Source of the DNA: Erythrobacter sp.
GTDB lineage: Bacteria > Pseudomonadota > Alphaproteobacteria > Sphingomonadales > Sphingomonadaceae
Reading direction: 5' to 3'
Assembly: GCA_009993635.1 (NCBI GenBank)
Contig: JAACTC010000009.1
Location: 124,001-188,000 of the forward strand
DNA length: 64,000 nt
A model generated the notes under the pieces. The model was not told the origin of the DNA and searched no databases. It was given only the letters and a program-made list of their open reading frames with translations. Positions 9,672-23,342 of the stretch are shown one piece after another. Positions within the stretch are counted from its first letter, which is position 1; every line of letters starts with the position of its first letter. The translations under genes and the position numbers were made by a program.

Positions 9672-9735
9672 TGCCCAGCGCCCTGCCGCGCTGCGGCTTC
9701 ATTGTCGAGGGAATGCCTGCCTGTCGGGGGCGCGG

Positions 9736-11469
9736 CTATTGCGCGCCGGGCACCAGGATCACCCGCCCGGTTTCCGGCACCTGCCGCAGCCCGTCGGACG
9801 AGAGATAGGCTTCGAGTGCATCCACATCGGTCTGCCCGGTCACCACATCCGTGCCGGCCTCGAACCGGGTGAAGCCATCGCCGCCGCTGGCGAGGAAACT
9901 GTTCATCGTGACGCGATAGGTCGCCGCAGGGTCGATCGGCTGGCCATCCAGGCTCGCGCCGAGCAGTTTGTATACGCCGTCGATTGTCCCGACGCGCATC
10001 GTGAAGCCTTCGGAAACGGACAGCAGGTTCGGGTTTTCGGGATCGTCGAACTGCTGTTGCAGCACTTCGATCAGCTGCGCACCGGTGAAGCTCTTGGTGG
10101 TCAGCGTGTTGCCGAAAGGCTGGGTGGCGTAGATCTGGCCGAAGGTGATTGTGCCGTTCGCGGCAGGTTCGATATCGGCGCGAATACCGCCCGGATTCAT
10201 CAGCGCGATCTGGGCGCCGACATCGCGGGTCGCGGCCAGCTGCGCGTCGGCGATGAGGTTGCCGAGCGCGTTTTCCGGCCCATCCTTGCGCGCCGGGCCG
10301 GAAATGCGGCCCACCGGTCGCTGCGCCGCATCGCGCGCGGCATCGGCATACAGCATGACATAGGCGGCAATGTCGGGATCGGCAGCGAACTGCGGATATT
10401 GCGTATTGGGCGCGACCGGATTGCCATCGCGGTCCACCCCGACGCTCTGCACGATCACGTTGCGCGCGGTCTTGCCGATCACCCGGTTTGCCGCCGGGTC
10501 GATCCGCAGGGCGATGTCGGTCAGCATCGTGCCGCCGAAAGAGGCGCTGGTCACCAGCATCGGGCGACCGGGATCGACCGTGCCGTAGTCGCATACATAG
10601 GGGCGATGCGTGTGGCCCGAGATGACCAGATCGATCTGCGGATCGAGCCGGTCGAGGATTTCGCGCAGTGGGCCGGAAATCGCGGAGCAGTCAAAGGCGG
10701 TCTGCTGATTATCGGGCGCCAGGCCCTGGTGGATCGAGACCACGATCGCATCTGCTCCCTCGGCCTTCAGTTGCGGGATCAGCGCGTTGATCGTGTCCGC
10801 CTCGTCCGCGAAGGAGAGGCCTTCCACGCCCGCAGGCGTAACCACCGACGGCGTGCCTTCCAGCGTCAGCCCGATCACCGCCACCGCCACTTCGTCCGCC
10901 CCGCTGCCGAAGCGGCGAATGCCGTAAGCGGGGAACAGCGTGTCGCCTGTTTCGGTGGCGACGTTGGCGGCGAGGAAGGCGAAGTCCGCCCCGCCGAAAT
11001 CGGGTTCGACCTGGCAGGGCTTGCGCAGCGTGTGCTGTTCGCAGCCGCCGTTCTGCATCCGCAGCAATTCTTCGCGCCCGCGATCGAATTCGTGATTGCC
11101 GACCGCGTTGAAATCGAGCTCCACCCGGTTGAACACGCCAATGGTCGGCTCGTCGAGGAACAGCGAGGAGGAGAGCGGGCTGGCGCTGATGAGGTCGCCC
11201 GCCGAAATCACCATGCTGTACGGGTCCTGCGCGCGATATTGCGCGATCGCGCTGGCAAGATAGGCCGCGCCGCCCGCGTAAAGCCGCGTTTCGCCCTCTG
11301 CCTGCACCGGGCGCGTCTGCGGTTCGAGATTGCCGTGGAAATCGTTCAGTCCGATGATCCGCACGGTGACCGGGGCCGGTGGCGGTGCCGCCATTCCGGC
11401 AGGCGGGGTCGGCACGGTGCTGCACGCACTGGCGAGCATTGCGGCGGCGAGGGCGAGTATCTTGCGCAT
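9736..11469 (-). CDS. 5'-nucleotidase/UshA-family lipoprotein
   Basis: A 577-aa secreted metallophosphoesterase with a 5_nucleotid_C domain. The chosen start, MRKILALAAAM at 11469, gives a signal peptide with a lipobox ASAC. The longer frame to 11538 would bury this signal behind 23 residues. Metal-binding motifs are visible in order: NDFHGNLEP, SAGDLISASP, GNHEFDRGREE and ISGHTHRPYVCD. The C-terminal half has the nucleotide-binding pattern ALMNPGGIRADI and a late FLASGGDGF. Family members hydrolyse extracellular nucleotides or UDP-sugars in the periplasm. Attachment to a membrane is inferred from the lipobox. Confidence 0.9.
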   Translation of the reverse strand: MRKILALAAAMLASACSTVPTPPAGMAAPPPAPVTVRIIGLNDFHGNLEPQTRPVQAEGETRLYAGGAAYLASAIAQYRAQDPYSMVISAGDLISASPLSSSLFLDEPTIGVFNRVELDFNAVGNHEFDRGREELLRMQNGGCEQHTLRKPCQVEPDFGGADFAFLAANVATETGDTLFPAYGIRRFGSGADEVAVAVIGLTLEGTPSVVTPAGVEGLSFADEADTINALIPQLKAEGADAIVVSIHQGLAPDNQQTAFDCSAISGPLREILDRLDPQIDLVISGHTHRPYVCDYGTVDPGRPMLVTSASFGGTMLTDIALRIDPAANRVIGKTARNVIVQSVGVDRDGNPVAPNTQYPQFAADPDIAAYVMLYADAARDAAQRPVGRISGPARKDGPENALGNLIADAQLAATRDVGAQIALMNPGGIRADIEPAANGTITFGQIYATQPFGNTLTTKSFTGAQLIEVLQQQFDDPENPNLLSVSEGFTMRVGTIDGVYKLLGASLDGQPIDPAATYRVTMNSFLASGGDGFTRFEAGTDVVTGQTDVDALEAYLSSDGLRQVPETGRVILVPGAQ

Positions 11470-11545
11470 GGGCGCTGCTATCCTCCGGTCAGATGTCCGC
11501 CGTATGACAGGTAAGGGCACGGCCCCCGCCCCTGCCACCCGCGCG

Positions 11546-15678
<4,133 letters not shown>

Positions 15679-15990
15679 CCGCCGCAGGCTGCGGGCAAAA
15701 GCGCGCCGGAATCGAAACGGCCCGCCTGCCAGATAATGGCAAGCGGGCCTCGACACCCTGGGAGGGACTGGGTGGACCGCGACACGCATGGCGGGCCTCG
15801 AAGGGCGGGCCGATGCAGGTTCGCGAGAAATCGCCGGGGGCAGACTTTGGGGGGGGAGAGGACAGTCCGCCGCCCGGCTTGGGGGGCATGTAGGCTTGCG
15901 CCGGATGTCACGAAAGTGAAAAAACCCGCAGGTCTGTGCACTTTCATGCAACAAAGAAATGCGGTCTCTCAAATCGCGCTTTGGACTGCC
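15679..15990. other. Intergenic region after sdaA, no supported gene
   Basis: These 312 bases separate the stops of sdaA and the convergent response-regulator gene. The first 70 bases hold the hairpin listed separately. The rest is G-rich on the plus strand, with a run of eight G near 15850, followed near 15920 by an A-rich stretch. Open frames here are short, lack ribosome sites and show no family resemblance. Confidence 0.6.
15719..15749 (+). terminator. GC-rich hairpin downstream of sdaA
   Basis: The arms GGCCCGC (15719-15725) and GCGGGCC (15743-15749) pair perfectly. An inner stem TGCCA/TGGCA pairs across one C-A mismatch and encloses a GATAA loop. There is no U-tract, so it may be a transcript 3' end or stability element rather than a classical intrinsic terminator. 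Confidence 0.5.
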
Positions 15991-16395
15991 CTAGCCGTAA
16001 ACCGAGGTAGGCATGTTGGCCATTCTGGAGCCTTTTTCCAGCAGTTGCTCTACCCGGAAGACCAGCAGATCGGGATCGAACGGTTTCATCAGATAATCGT
16101 CCGCGCCCGTATGGTAGCCGATGTGTTCGTCCTCTGCCGAGCGCCGGGCGGTGAGCATCAGGACCGGAATCCTGCGGCATTTCGTCGAGCTGCGCACCTC
16201 ACGCAAGGCAACGATTCCCGATTTGCCCGGCATGGTGCAATCGAGGATCAGCAGGTCCGGCTGCTTGTTCTCCAGCACCTCGCGCACCTGCATCCCGTCG
16301 CCCAGCGCGCCGATGATGTGCCCGTGGGGTTCCAGAATTTGCCGGACGATGGCGACCATGATGGGATCGTCGTCTGCAATGATGATGCGGGCCAT
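15991..16395 (-). CDS. Single-domain response regulator (CheY-like receiver)
   Basis: A stand-alone receiver domain of 134 aa. The acidic pair is in IIADDDP (residues 7-9), the phospho-acceptor Asp in LLILDCTMPGKSG, the Thr in VLMLTARR and the Lys in LMKPFDPD. There is no output domain, so it must act by protein-protein contact or as a phosphate relay. ATG 16395 was chosen because it starts MARIIIADDD at the fold boundary and is preceded by a GAGAGAAG-type ribosome site, while the frame extends uselessly to 16509. The flagellar cluster is more than 40 kb away and no kinase is adjacent, so the partner is unknown. It is divergent from guaA. Confidence 0.9.
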   Translation of the reverse strand: MARIIIADDDPIMVAIVRQILEPHGHIIGALGDGMQVREVLENKQPDLLILDCTMPGKSGIVALREVRSSTKCRRIPVLMLTARRSAEDEHIGYHTGADDYLMKPFDPDLLVFRVEQLLEKGSRMANMPTSVYG

Positions 16396-16455
16396 AACTT
16401 CTCTCCTCGCTCGGTTGCTGGAGACCTTTGAATTTCCACGATAAACAGGAACCCT

Positions 16456-16468
16456 TAAGACCGTCTTA
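16456..16468. promoter_or_regulatory. Palindrome TAAGAC-C-GTCTTA between guaA and the response regulator
   Basis: A perfect 6-bp dyad with a one-base centre lies in the 130-bp divergent region. It is placed where it could serve either promoter. No known operator was recognised. Confidence 0.3.
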
Positions 16469-16525
16469 GCCCGCCGCAACGCGCCTCTGCTGGACTTGGC
16501 CCTGTCCATTACCTAACCGCCGCCT

Positions 16526-18130
16526 ATGGACGACACAGCACATCCCGACTCCGCGCGGATCAACGCCGCACACGCCGGTTCGATACTTATAGTGGACTTC
16601 GGCAGCCAGGTGACGCAGCTGATCGCGCGCCGCGTGCGCGAAGCGGGCGTCTATTCCGAAATTGCGCCGTTTTCGCAGGCCGAAGAGGCTTACCATCGGA
16701 TGAAGCCCAAGGGCATTATTCTGTCCGGCTCGCCCGCCAGCGTATGCGATGAAGGCTCCCCGCGCGCCCCGCAGGTGCTGTTCGACAGCGGCCTGCCGAT
16801 CCTCGGAATCTGCTACGGCCAGCAGGTGATGACCGCGCAGCTCGGCGGCGAGGTGAAGCCGGGGCACGAAACCGGCGAAGGCGGCGAGTTCGGCCGCGCC
16901 TTCCTGACCGTGACGGAGCCTTGCGTGCTGTTCGAAGGGCTGTGGAACGTCGGCGAGCGGCATCAGGTGTGGATGAGCCACGGCGACAAGGTGACGCAGT
17001 TCGCAGACGGCTTCCGCATAGTCGCCACCAGCGACGGGGCTCCGTTTGCGCTGATCGCCGACGACGAGCGCCGCTATTACGGCACCCAGTTCCACCCCGA
17101 GGTGTTTCACACCCCCGACGGCGCCAAGCTGCTCGCCAATTTCGCGCGCCATGTCTGCGGGCTGTCGGGCGACTGGACCATGGCCGAATACCGCGCCACG
17201 AAGGTCGCCGAAATCCGCGAGCAGGTGGGCGATGCCAAGGTCATCTGCGGCCTCAGCGGCGGGGTCGATTCCTCGGTCGCCGCGATCCTGATCCACGAAG
17301 CGATCGGCGAACAGCTGACCTGCGTCTTCGTCGACCACGGCCTGCTGCGGCAGGGGGAACGCGAACAGGTCGAGACGATGTTCCGCGACCACTACAACAT
17401 CCCGCTGGTAGTGGTGGATGCGGAAGCACGCTTCTTGGCGGGCCTTGCGGGCCAGATCGACCCCGAGAAGAAGCGCAAGTTCATCGGCGGCGAGTTCATC
17501 ACCGTGTTCGAGGAAGAGGCGAACAAGATCGGCGGGGCCGATTTCCTCGCGCAGGGCACGCTCTACCCCGACGTGATCGAGAGCGTCTCCTTCACCGGCG
17601 GGCCGTCGGTGACGATCAAGAGCCACCACAATGTCGGCGGCCTGCCCGAACGTATGAACATGAAGCTGGTCGAACCCTTGCGCGAATTGTTCAAGGACGA
17701 GGTTCGCGATCTGGGCCGCGAGCTGGGCCTGCCCGACATCTTCGTCGGTCGGCACCCGTTCCCCGGCCCCGGCCTCGCGATCCGCATTCCCGGCGAGGTG
17801 ACCAAGGAGCGGTGCGACATCCTGCGCAAGGCCGACGCGATCTACCTCGAGGAAATCCGCAATGCAGGCCTCTACGACGCGATCTGGCAGGCCTTCGCCG
17901 TACTGCTGCCGGTGAAAACCGTGGGCGTGATGGGCGACGGGCGCACCTATGACAGCGTGTGCGCCTTGCGCGCGGTGACCAGCACCGACGGGATGACCGC
18001 GGACGTCTACCCTTTCGACGCCGCATTCCTCGGCCGCGTGGCGACCCGCATCGTGAACGAAGTGCGCGGCATCAACCGGGTGGTGTACGATTACACCAGC
18101 AAGCCGCCGGGTACGATCGAGTGGGAGTAA
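16526..18130 (+). CDS. guaA: GMP synthase (glutamine-hydrolysing)
   Basis: Catalyses amination of XMP to GMP, the last step of de novo GMP synthesis. The 534-aa chain has an N-terminal class I amidotransferase with the nucleophile Cys in LGICYGQQ and the His-Glu pair in GTQFHPEV. This is followed by the ATP pyrophosphatase with the P-loop GLSGGVDSS and the substrate-binding [16 protein letters not shown] segment. The C-terminal dimerisation domain ends [21 protein letters not shown], the usual terminus. The family length is about 520-530. The next gene begins 13 nt after its stop and may be cotranscribed. Confidence 0.97.
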   Translation: MDDTAHPDSARINAAHAGSILIVDFGSQVTQLIARRVREAGVYSEIAPFSQAEEAYHRMKPKGIILSGSPASVCDEGSPRAPQVLFDSGLPILGICYGQQVMTAQLGGEVKPGHETGEGGEFGRAFLTVTEPCVLFEGLWNVGERHQVWMSHGDKVTQFADGFRIVATSDGAPFALIADDERRYYGTQFHPEVFHTPDGAKLLANFARHVCGLSGDWTMAEYRATKVAEIREQVGDAKVICGLSGGVDSSVAAILIHEAIGEQLTCVFVDHGLLRQGEREQVETMFRDHYNIPLVVVDAEARFLAGLAGQIDPEKKRKFIGGEFITVFEEEANKIGGADFLAQGTLYPDVIESVSFTGGPSVTIKSHHNVGGLPERMNMKLVEPLRELFKDEVRDLGRELGLPDIFVGRHPFPGPGLAIRIPGEVTKERCDILRKADAIYLEEIRNAGLYDAIWQAFAVLLPVKTVGVMGDGRTYDSVCALRAVTSTDGMTADVYPFDAAFLGRVATRIVNEVRGINRVVYDYTSKPPGTIEWE

Positions 18131-18143
18131 GCGGGAGGCCCCT

Positions 18144-18377
18144 ATGAGCGGAACATTGCGCCTCATCGTCAAGGACTACGGCTGGATTCACACTTCGATC
18201 GGTCTGATCGGCAACGTGCTGTTCGTGATCGGCAGCGTATTGTTCCTGCCCTCGTTCAGTTCGCTCCAGACGCTGGGCGTCTGGCTGTTCATCGTCGGAT
18301 CGTTCCTGATGATGATCGGCGCGGCGGGCCAGCTGGGCGTGAAAATCGTCGAGCGGCGGGATCACCCGACAGGATAG
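18144..18377 (+). CDS. YrhK-domain small membrane protein
   Basis: A 77-aa protein with two predicted membrane helices (about 18-36 and 42-62) connected by a short loop. The pattern, an amphipathic N-terminus ending YGWIHTSIGLIGN and then GSVLFLPS, is that of the YrhK family. No biochemical role is known for this family. The 13-nt gap after guaA suggests the same transcript, and AGGCC before the ATG is a weak ribosome site. Confidence 0.75.
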   Translation: MSGTLRLIVKDYGWIHTSIGLIGNVLFVIGSVLFLPSFSSLQTLGVWLFIVGSFLMMIGAAGQLGVKIVERRDHPTG

Positions 18378-18466
18378 GCGGAACGTCAAGCTCCGGCATC
18401 GCGTTGAGATCGGCGAAACTGCGCTTCTTTTCGGAGGCGCACCCCGAACATCTCGCCGGAGCCTTT

Positions 18467-19606
18467 ATGACCAACGCCAACGCGCCGCTGCTTGCCGCGC
18501 TCGATCTGCCCGAATTCACCACCGCCAACCGCGTGTGGATGGCGCCGCTGACCCGCAGCCGCTCGACGCCGCGCGAATGCGAGCAGACCCCGCTCCACGC
18601 GCTCTATTATGCGCAGCGGGCCAGCGCGGGGCTGATCGTGTCCGAAGCGACGCAGATCAGCCACGAAGGACAGGGCTACGCCTGGACGCCGGGCATCTTT
18701 ACCGATGGGCAGGTCGAAAGCTGGAAGCTGGTGACCGATGCGGTCCACAATGCGGGCGGGCGGATTTTCTGCCAGCTGTGGCATGTCGGCGCGATCAGCC
18801 ATCAGGTGTTCCAGCCCGAAGGCCGCGCGCCCGTCTCCGCCAGCGTCTGGACGCCCGAGGGCGAGGCCTTCGTCGGCGATCGACTGGCGGAGGGGCCGAC
18901 CGCGCCGTTCCCCGAAGCGCGCGCCTTGCTGGGCGACGAAATCCCGCGCCTGGTCGAGGATTATCGCCATGCCGCGCGATGCGCCGCGCGCGCGGGTTTC
19001 GACGGCGTGGAAGTCCATGCCGCCAACGGATATCTGATCGACCAGTTCTTGCGCAGCAGCACCAACAAGCGCGACGACGATTACGGCGGCTCGCTGGAGA
19101 ACCGCCTGCGGCTGCTGGACGAAGTTGTCGCTGCGGTGGCCGACGAATTGCCCGCGGGCCGCGTGGGTGTTCGCCTCTCCCCGATGGGCGGGCCGGGCGG
19201 TTCCTCTGACGCGAAGCCCGAAGAAACCTACCCCGCTGCCGCCGAAAAGCTGGCCGGGCGCGGGCTTGCCTACCTCCACGTGGTCCGCCCCAACGGCCAT
19301 ACCGGCAGCGGCGGCTCCGACGAGGGCAATGATATCGTAAAGGACATGCGCGAGCGATTCGACGGCGTGTTCGTCGCGAATGGCGAATTCACGACCGAGG
19401 AAGCTGCGCGATGGGTCGAGCAAGGCCATGCCGATGCCATCGCTTTCGGTCGCCTGTTCATCGCCAATCCCGATCTTCCGGCACGGCTCGCCGCAGACGG
19501 CCCTTACGCCAAAGCGGACGAGGATACGTTCTACGGCGGCGGTGCCGAGGGTTATGTCGATTATCCCACGCTCGACCGCGTAACGGACCCGCTGCCCAAC
19601 GGCTGA
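18467..19606 (+). CDS. Old yellow enzyme family alkene reductase (NemA-like)
   Basis: An FMN-dependent ene-reductase of 379 aa that reduces activated C=C bonds (N-ethylmaleimide, enones) with NADPH. The TIM-barrel signatures are NRVWMAPLTRSRS near the N-terminus, QLWHVGAISHQ, and the substrate-binding His/Asn pair in VEVHAANGYLIDQFL. The NNKRDDDYGGSLENR-type loop and the final FGRLFIANPDLPARL are also present. The frame begins at 18404, but ATG 18467 (MTNANAPLL) has a CCGGAGCC site upstream and matches the family N-terminus. The next gene is another oxidoreductase 43 nt downstream, which fits a shared detoxification or redox role. Confidence 0.92.
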   Translation: MTNANAPLLAALDLPEFTTANRVWMAPLTRSRSTPRECEQTPLHALYYAQRASAGLIVSEATQISHEGQGYAWTPGIFTDGQVESWKLVTDAVHNAGGRIFCQLWHVGAISHQVFQPEGRAPVSASVWTPEGEAFVGDRLAEGPTAPFPEARALLGDEIPRLVEDYRHAARCAARAGFDGVEVHAANGYLIDQFLRSSTNKRDDDYGGSLENRLRLLDEVVAAVADELPAGRVGVRLSPMGGPGGSSDAKPEETYPAAAEKLAGRGLAYLHVVRPNGHTGSGGSDEGNDIVKDMRERFDGVFVANGEFTTEEAARWVEQGHADAIAFGRLFIANPDLPARLAADGPYAKADEDTFYGGGAEGYVDYPTLDRVTDPLPNG

Positions 19607-19649
19607 TCCGCTGCCCACCGCACAATTTCTACAAAAAACGGAGCCTCCC

Positions 19650-20654
19650 ATGAAAGCCGTGAAAGTCCGCAACCCCGCCAGTCTCGACAGCCTCGAAGTC
19701 GTCGATATCGATGCACCGGGCGAACCCGGCCCGGGCGAGGTGCGGGTGAAGCTGCATGCCTCCTCGCTCAACTTCCACGATTATGCGGTCGTCGCGGGCA
19801 TGATCCCGACCGACGACGGGCGCATTCCGCTCTCCGACGGTGCGGGCGAGGTCGAGGCTGTGGGCGATGGGGTCGAGGATTTCGCGGTCGGCGACCGGGT
19901 GATGTCGGTCTTCTTCCCGCAGTGGCAGGATGGCCGCCCGCCGCTGGGCAGTTTCGAATCGACGCCGGGCGACGGGATCGACGGTTTCGCCTGCGAAAAG
20001 GTGGTGAAGCCCGCCCGCGCCTTCACCCGCATCCCCGCCGATTTCGACTTCGCGCAGGCCGCGTGCCTCCCATGCGCCGGGCTGACCGCGTGGCGTGCGC
20101 TGATGGAGGATGGCAACCTTCAGACGGGGCAGACCGTGCTGCTCGAAGGGACCGGCGGCGTCTCGATCTTCGCGCTGAAAATCGCCAGGGCGGCGGGCGC
20201 GCGGGTGATCATCACCTCCAGCTCTGACGACAAGCTGGCAAAGGCGCGCGAGCTCGGCGCCGATCACACGATCAACTACGCAAGCAACGAAAGCTGGGGC
20301 GACGAAGCCTTCGACTGGTCGAAGGGCGGCGTCGATCATGTGGTCGAGGTCGGCGGGCCGGGCACGGTCAACCACGCGATCAAGGCGATCCGCCCGGGCG
20401 GCCATATCCACCTGATCGGCGTGCTCACCGGGCAGAAAGGCGAGGTCGAGACCGCTGCGCTGATGCGCAAGATGGGGCGGTTGCAGGGGCTGACCGTGGG
20501 CAGCCGCGCGATGCAACTGCGGATGATCGCGGCCATCGAAGCCGCGGGGATCGAGCCGGTCATCTCGGACCGTTTTGCGCTCGCCGATCTGGCCGATGCC
20601 TTCCGCCACGAGCAGGACCAGAAGCATTTCGGCAAGATCGCCATCGAGATCTGA
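19650..20654 (+). CDS. Zinc-independent MDR-family NAD(P)-dependent oxidoreductase
   Basis: A medium-chain dehydrogenase/reductase of 334 aa. The GroES-like N-terminal half contains SSLNFHDYAVVAG and GAGEVEAVGDGV, and the Rossmann half contains LEGTGGVSIFALKIARAAGARVI broken by its GTGGVS motif. The usual structural-zinc cysteines are absent, placing it with quinone-oxidoreductase-like or alcohol-dehydrogenase-like MDR proteins. The substrate is unknown. The ATG follows a CGGAGCC site. It sits between the ene-reductase and the EndoIII-like gene on the same strand, with gaps of 43 and 6 nt. Confidence 0.88.
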   Translation: MKAVKVRNPASLDSLEVVDIDAPGEPGPGEVRVKLHASSLNFHDYAVVAGMIPTDDGRIPLSDGAGEVEAVGDGVEDFAVGDRVMSVFFPQWQDGRPPLGSFESTPGDGIDGFACEKVVKPARAFTRIPADFDFAQAACLPCAGLTAWRALMEDGNLQTGQTVLLEGTGGVSIFALKIARAAGARVIITSSSDDKLAKARELGADHTINYASNESWGDEAFDWSKGGVDHVVEVGGPGTVNHAIKAIRPGGHIHLIGVLTGQKGEVETAALMRKMGRLQGLTVGSRAMQLRMIAAIEAAGIEPVISDRFALADLADAFRHEQDQKHFGKIAIEI

Positions 20655-20660
20655 CGCGCG

Positions 20661-21359
20661 GTGCACCTGCCACTCGGACCGGACCCGCGCACCGACACCC
20701 TGCGGCGGCTCCAGCCGCTGCTGGTCCAGCGGTTCGGCCATACTGAGCGCGCGCCACGCGAACGGCGCAAGCCCGAATGGGTGCTGGTGCAGGGGGTGAT
20801 CGGTGCACGGACCAGGTCGGAGATATCGAACGCCGCGACCGACCGGCTGATCGACAGGTTTGGCAGCTGGGAAGCGGTGGCGACCGCCCCGCTCGAAAGC
20901 TTGCAGGGTGAGCTGTCTACGCAGACTTTTCCGGGCATGGCGGCGGAGCGGCTGAAGGCATGCCTGACGGCTCTGATCTTGGCGCGCGGCGCGATCGATC
21001 TGTCGCATCTCGATGCGATGGAAACGCGCGAGGCGATGGACTGGCTCGAACGGCTGCCGGGTGTCGGGCGCAAGATCGCGGCGGGGGTGATGAACGCCTC
21101 GACCCTCGACCGGCCGGTGCTGGTGCTCGACAGCCACCATCGCCGGATCCTCCAGCGAATGGGGCTGGTCCCGCCCCGGGCCGACACCGCGCGCGCCTAC
21201 GACGCGATCATGCCCGCCATGCCGCCGGAGTGGTCGGCAGCCGAATTCGACGAGCACCACCTGCTGATGAAGAAAGTGGGGCAGACATGGTGCCGCCCCA
21301 GCTCACCCGATTGCGATGCCTGTGTGGCGCAGGCGCTGTGCGCGACCGGCCGGCGCTGA
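20661..21359 (+). CDS. Endonuclease III-like DNA glycosylase
   Basis: A helix-hairpin-helix base-excision repair protein of 232 aa, with a GTG start at 20661, six bases after the previous stop. The HhH motif is LPGVGRKIA with the lysine expected for bifunctional glycosylase/lyase chemistry. The catalytic Asp is in VLVLDSHHRRIL. Four cysteines near the C-terminus are spaced C-x6-C-x2-C-x5-C (WCRPSSPDCDACVAQALC), the 4Fe-4S cluster of the Nth family. It is more divergent from housekeeping Nth than usual, and the DSHHRRI loop differs from the DTHI of true Nth, so it is probably a paralogue. Confidence 0.87.
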   Translation: MHLPLGPDPRTDTLRRLQPLLVQRFGHTERAPRERRKPEWVLVQGVIGARTRSEISNAATDRLIDRFGSWEAVATAPLESLQGELSTQTFPGMAAERLKACLTALILARGAIDLSHLDAMETREAMDWLERLPGVGRKIAAGVMNASTLDRPVLVLDSHHRRILQRMGLVPPRADTARAYDAIMPAMPPEWSAAEFDEHHLLMKKVGQTWCRPSSPDCDACVAQALCATGRR

Positions 21360-21392
21360 CTATCGCGCGCTACAGGTCGCATGCATGCCGGG

Positions 21393-21800
21393 TCAGTTGG
21401 CGTTGCTCGCGCGCTTGTAGGGGATGAAATCGGTCAGGAATATCGAGCCGTTGGAGAAGCTCGGCGTGAAGGGGTCGCGCAGTTCGATGTGCGTCGTCTT
21501 GCATAGCCGCGGAAAGTTCTCGCGGATCAGGATGACGTCGTTCGAATCGAGCACCTCGGGATAGCGCGTGTAATTCACGTAAATGGTCCGCCCGGTGTCG
21601 TAGACCAGCGCGGTCTTGTCGATGATATACATCCGCGCGTTGACCCGGGTCGGCACGCAGTCGGTCGGTTCGCCTGCAACGCGGCCTTCGAGCAGGTGGG
21701 CCAGCTCGGCATTTTCGGGCGCGGCGGGAGCCTCTTCGGCCTGCGCGGGGGCGGCGGCGGCCAGCGCGGCAAGAGCAAGGGCAGCGGTTCGGAAGATCAT
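21393..21800 (-). CDS. Hypothetical exported protein
   Basis: A 135-aa protein with a strongly alanine-rich signal peptide ending AAPAQAEE. The mature part is short, with two cysteines (DCVP and RLCK) that could form a disulphide, and ends in a predicted beta-rich segment with FLTDFIPYKR. ATG 21800 was chosen because it gives the signal peptide and has AAAGGACCGATCC upstream. The frame runs on to 22010 without conserved sequence. I recognise the general type (small periplasmic proteins common in Erythrobacteraceae) but no named family. Confidence 0.7.
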   Translation of the reverse strand: MIFRTAALALAALAAAAPAQAEEAPAAPENAELAHLLEGRVAGEPTDCVPTRVNARMYIIDKTALVYDTGRTIYVNYTRYPEVLDSNDVILIRENFPRLCKTTHIELRDPFTPSFSNGSIFLTDFIPYKRASNAN

Positions 21801-21897
21801 GGATCGGTCCTTTCGTGTTCGCCTTTTGTTGGCAAACCTCGAATGAACAATGCCTGAAATGCGCGAAAGGCTCCCCGCGAGCGGGCGGAGCGGGCGA

Positions 21898-22158
21898 TCA
21901 GTGGCCCGGGTCGGCACCTTCGGAAATATCGGGCAGCAGGCTCTGGTCCACGCCGTCCGCCGGGCCGGCGACCAGAACGAATCGCCGGTCGCAATAGCCG
22001 CAATCGACATAGCCGTGCTCGTCGATTTCGAGATAGACCTTCGGATGGCCGAGCGCGGCGGGCTTGTAATTCACGCCCGTGCGGATGTCGGTCGCGCCGT
22101 CGCACCATACGCGGTGGGTTGTGACCTTGGAGATTTCGGGCGGCGGTGGCATCGACAT
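21898..22158 (-). CDS. Zinc-finger protein of the zf-CHCC (NDUFS6-like) type
   Basis: An 86-aa protein with a compact zinc-binding fold: WCDG near residue 18, HPKVYLEID and then CGYC. This C-H-C-C pattern is that of zf-CHCC, the fold of complex I subunit NDUFS6 and of many alphaproteobacterial small proteins. The start could be 22158 or the second Met at 22152 (both in MSMPPPPEIS). The C-terminal tail is acidic and unusual for NDUFS6. A complex I role is possible by family, but there are no nuo genes nearby. Confidence 0.8.
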   Translation of the reverse strand: MSMPPPPEISKVTTHRVWCDGATDIRTGVNYKPAALGHPKVYLEIDEHGYVDCGYCDRRFVLVAGPADGVDQSLLPDISEGADPGH

Positions 22159-22304
22159 GGGGCAGGCGCATATCCCCGCCGCCTGCGCTCGGCAAGAGGC
22201 TGGCGGCAAGAGGCCGGCTGAAAGGCCGTGGCACAAATGACCGGGCTCAAACGATCGGCCCAAAATTCTGGCAATGCGGGCCTGCGCGCTTTAGGGCGTG
22301 GCGG

Positions 22305-23243
22305 ATGGACAACCGCCCGGCAATTTCGATCAAGGATCTGACCAAGCGTTACGCGCCCGGAAAGGGCGAAACCGAAGGCAAGCTGGCGCTGAAGGGCGTA
22401 TCCTTCGATGTGCCGCAAGGCGGCGTGTTCGGCCTGCTTGGCCCCAATGGCGCGGGCAAGTCCACCCTGATCAACATTCTGGCAGGGCTGGTCAGCCGTA
22501 CCTCCGGCAGCGCGGAAATCTGGGGTTTCGATACTGCAAAGAACCCGCGCAACGCCAAGCGGTCGATCGGCATCGTCCCGCAGGAAATCGTGTTCGACCC
22601 GTTCTTCACCCCGTTCGAGGTGCTGGAAAACCAGGCCGGGTTCTACGGCGTGCCCGCGTCCGAACGGCGCAGCGAGGAACTGCTGAAGGCGGTCCGCCTG
22701 TGGGACAAGCGCGATGCCTATGCCCGCACGCTGTCGGGCGGGATGAAGCGGCGGCTGCTGATCGCCAAGGCAATGGTTCATTCGCCGCCGATCCTCGTGC
22801 TGGACGAACCGACCGCGGGCGTCGACGTCGAGCTGCGGCGGCAGTTGTGGGAACTGGTGACCGAACTGAACGACCAGGGCGTCACCGTGGTGCTGACCAC
22901 GCATTACCTCGAAGAGGCCGAGGAACTGTGCGACAGGATCGCGATCATCAATCATGGCGAGCTGATTGCCGACAAGCCGACGCGCGAACTGGTGGGCATG
23001 GCGCGCGAGAAGATCATCCGGCTGGAAGTGGACAGGGATCTTGCCGGGCCGCCGATGGATCCGGCCTTCACCCGTGCCGAAGTGACTGCGCCGCGCACGC
23101 TCGAAGTGACCTACGACCGTGACCGGATGACCGCGGGCCAGGTGCTGACCATCGTGCAGGGTCACGGCTATGCGATCGAGGATGTCTCCACGCTGGAACC
23201 CGATCTGGAAGACGTGTTCGTCAGCCTGACCGGAGCGGGTTGA
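22305..23243 (+). CDS. ABC-2 type transporter ATP-binding protein
   Basis: A 312-aa ATPase of the CcmA/NodI/drug-export class. Walker A is GPNGAGKST, the signature is LSGGMKRRLL and Walker B is ILVLDEPTAGVD, followed by the switch His in TTHYLEEAEELC. The C-terminal ~80 residues form the small accessory domain of this class. The usual membrane partner gene is not next to it: the downstream gene is a diguanylate cyclase and the upstream gene is on the other strand. ATG 22305 is preferred over the long frame from 22146. Confidence 0.9.
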   Translation: MDNRPAISIKDLTKRYAPGKGETEGKLALKGVSFDVPQGGVFGLLGPNGAGKSTLINILAGLVSRTSGSAEIWGFDTAKNPRNAKRSIGIVPQEIVFDPFFTPFEVLENQAGFYGVPASERRSEELLKAVRLWDKRDAYARTLSGGMKRRLLIAKAMVHSPPILVLDEPTAGVDVELRRQLWELVTELNDQGVTVVLTTHYLEEAEELCDRIAIINHGELIADKPTRELVGMAREKIIRLEVDRDLAGPPMDPAFTRAEVTAPRTLEVTYDRDRMTAGQVLTIVQGHGYAIEDVSTLEPDLEDVFVSLTGAG

Positions 23244-23342
23244 GCGCCGCTGCGGCGAGCCGCCACCGGCGGCCGGATCGCACCGCTTTTCAAACGCTTG
23301 TGCGCTAACCTTTGATCAATGCCTGTGCGGTAATGCGCCGGT

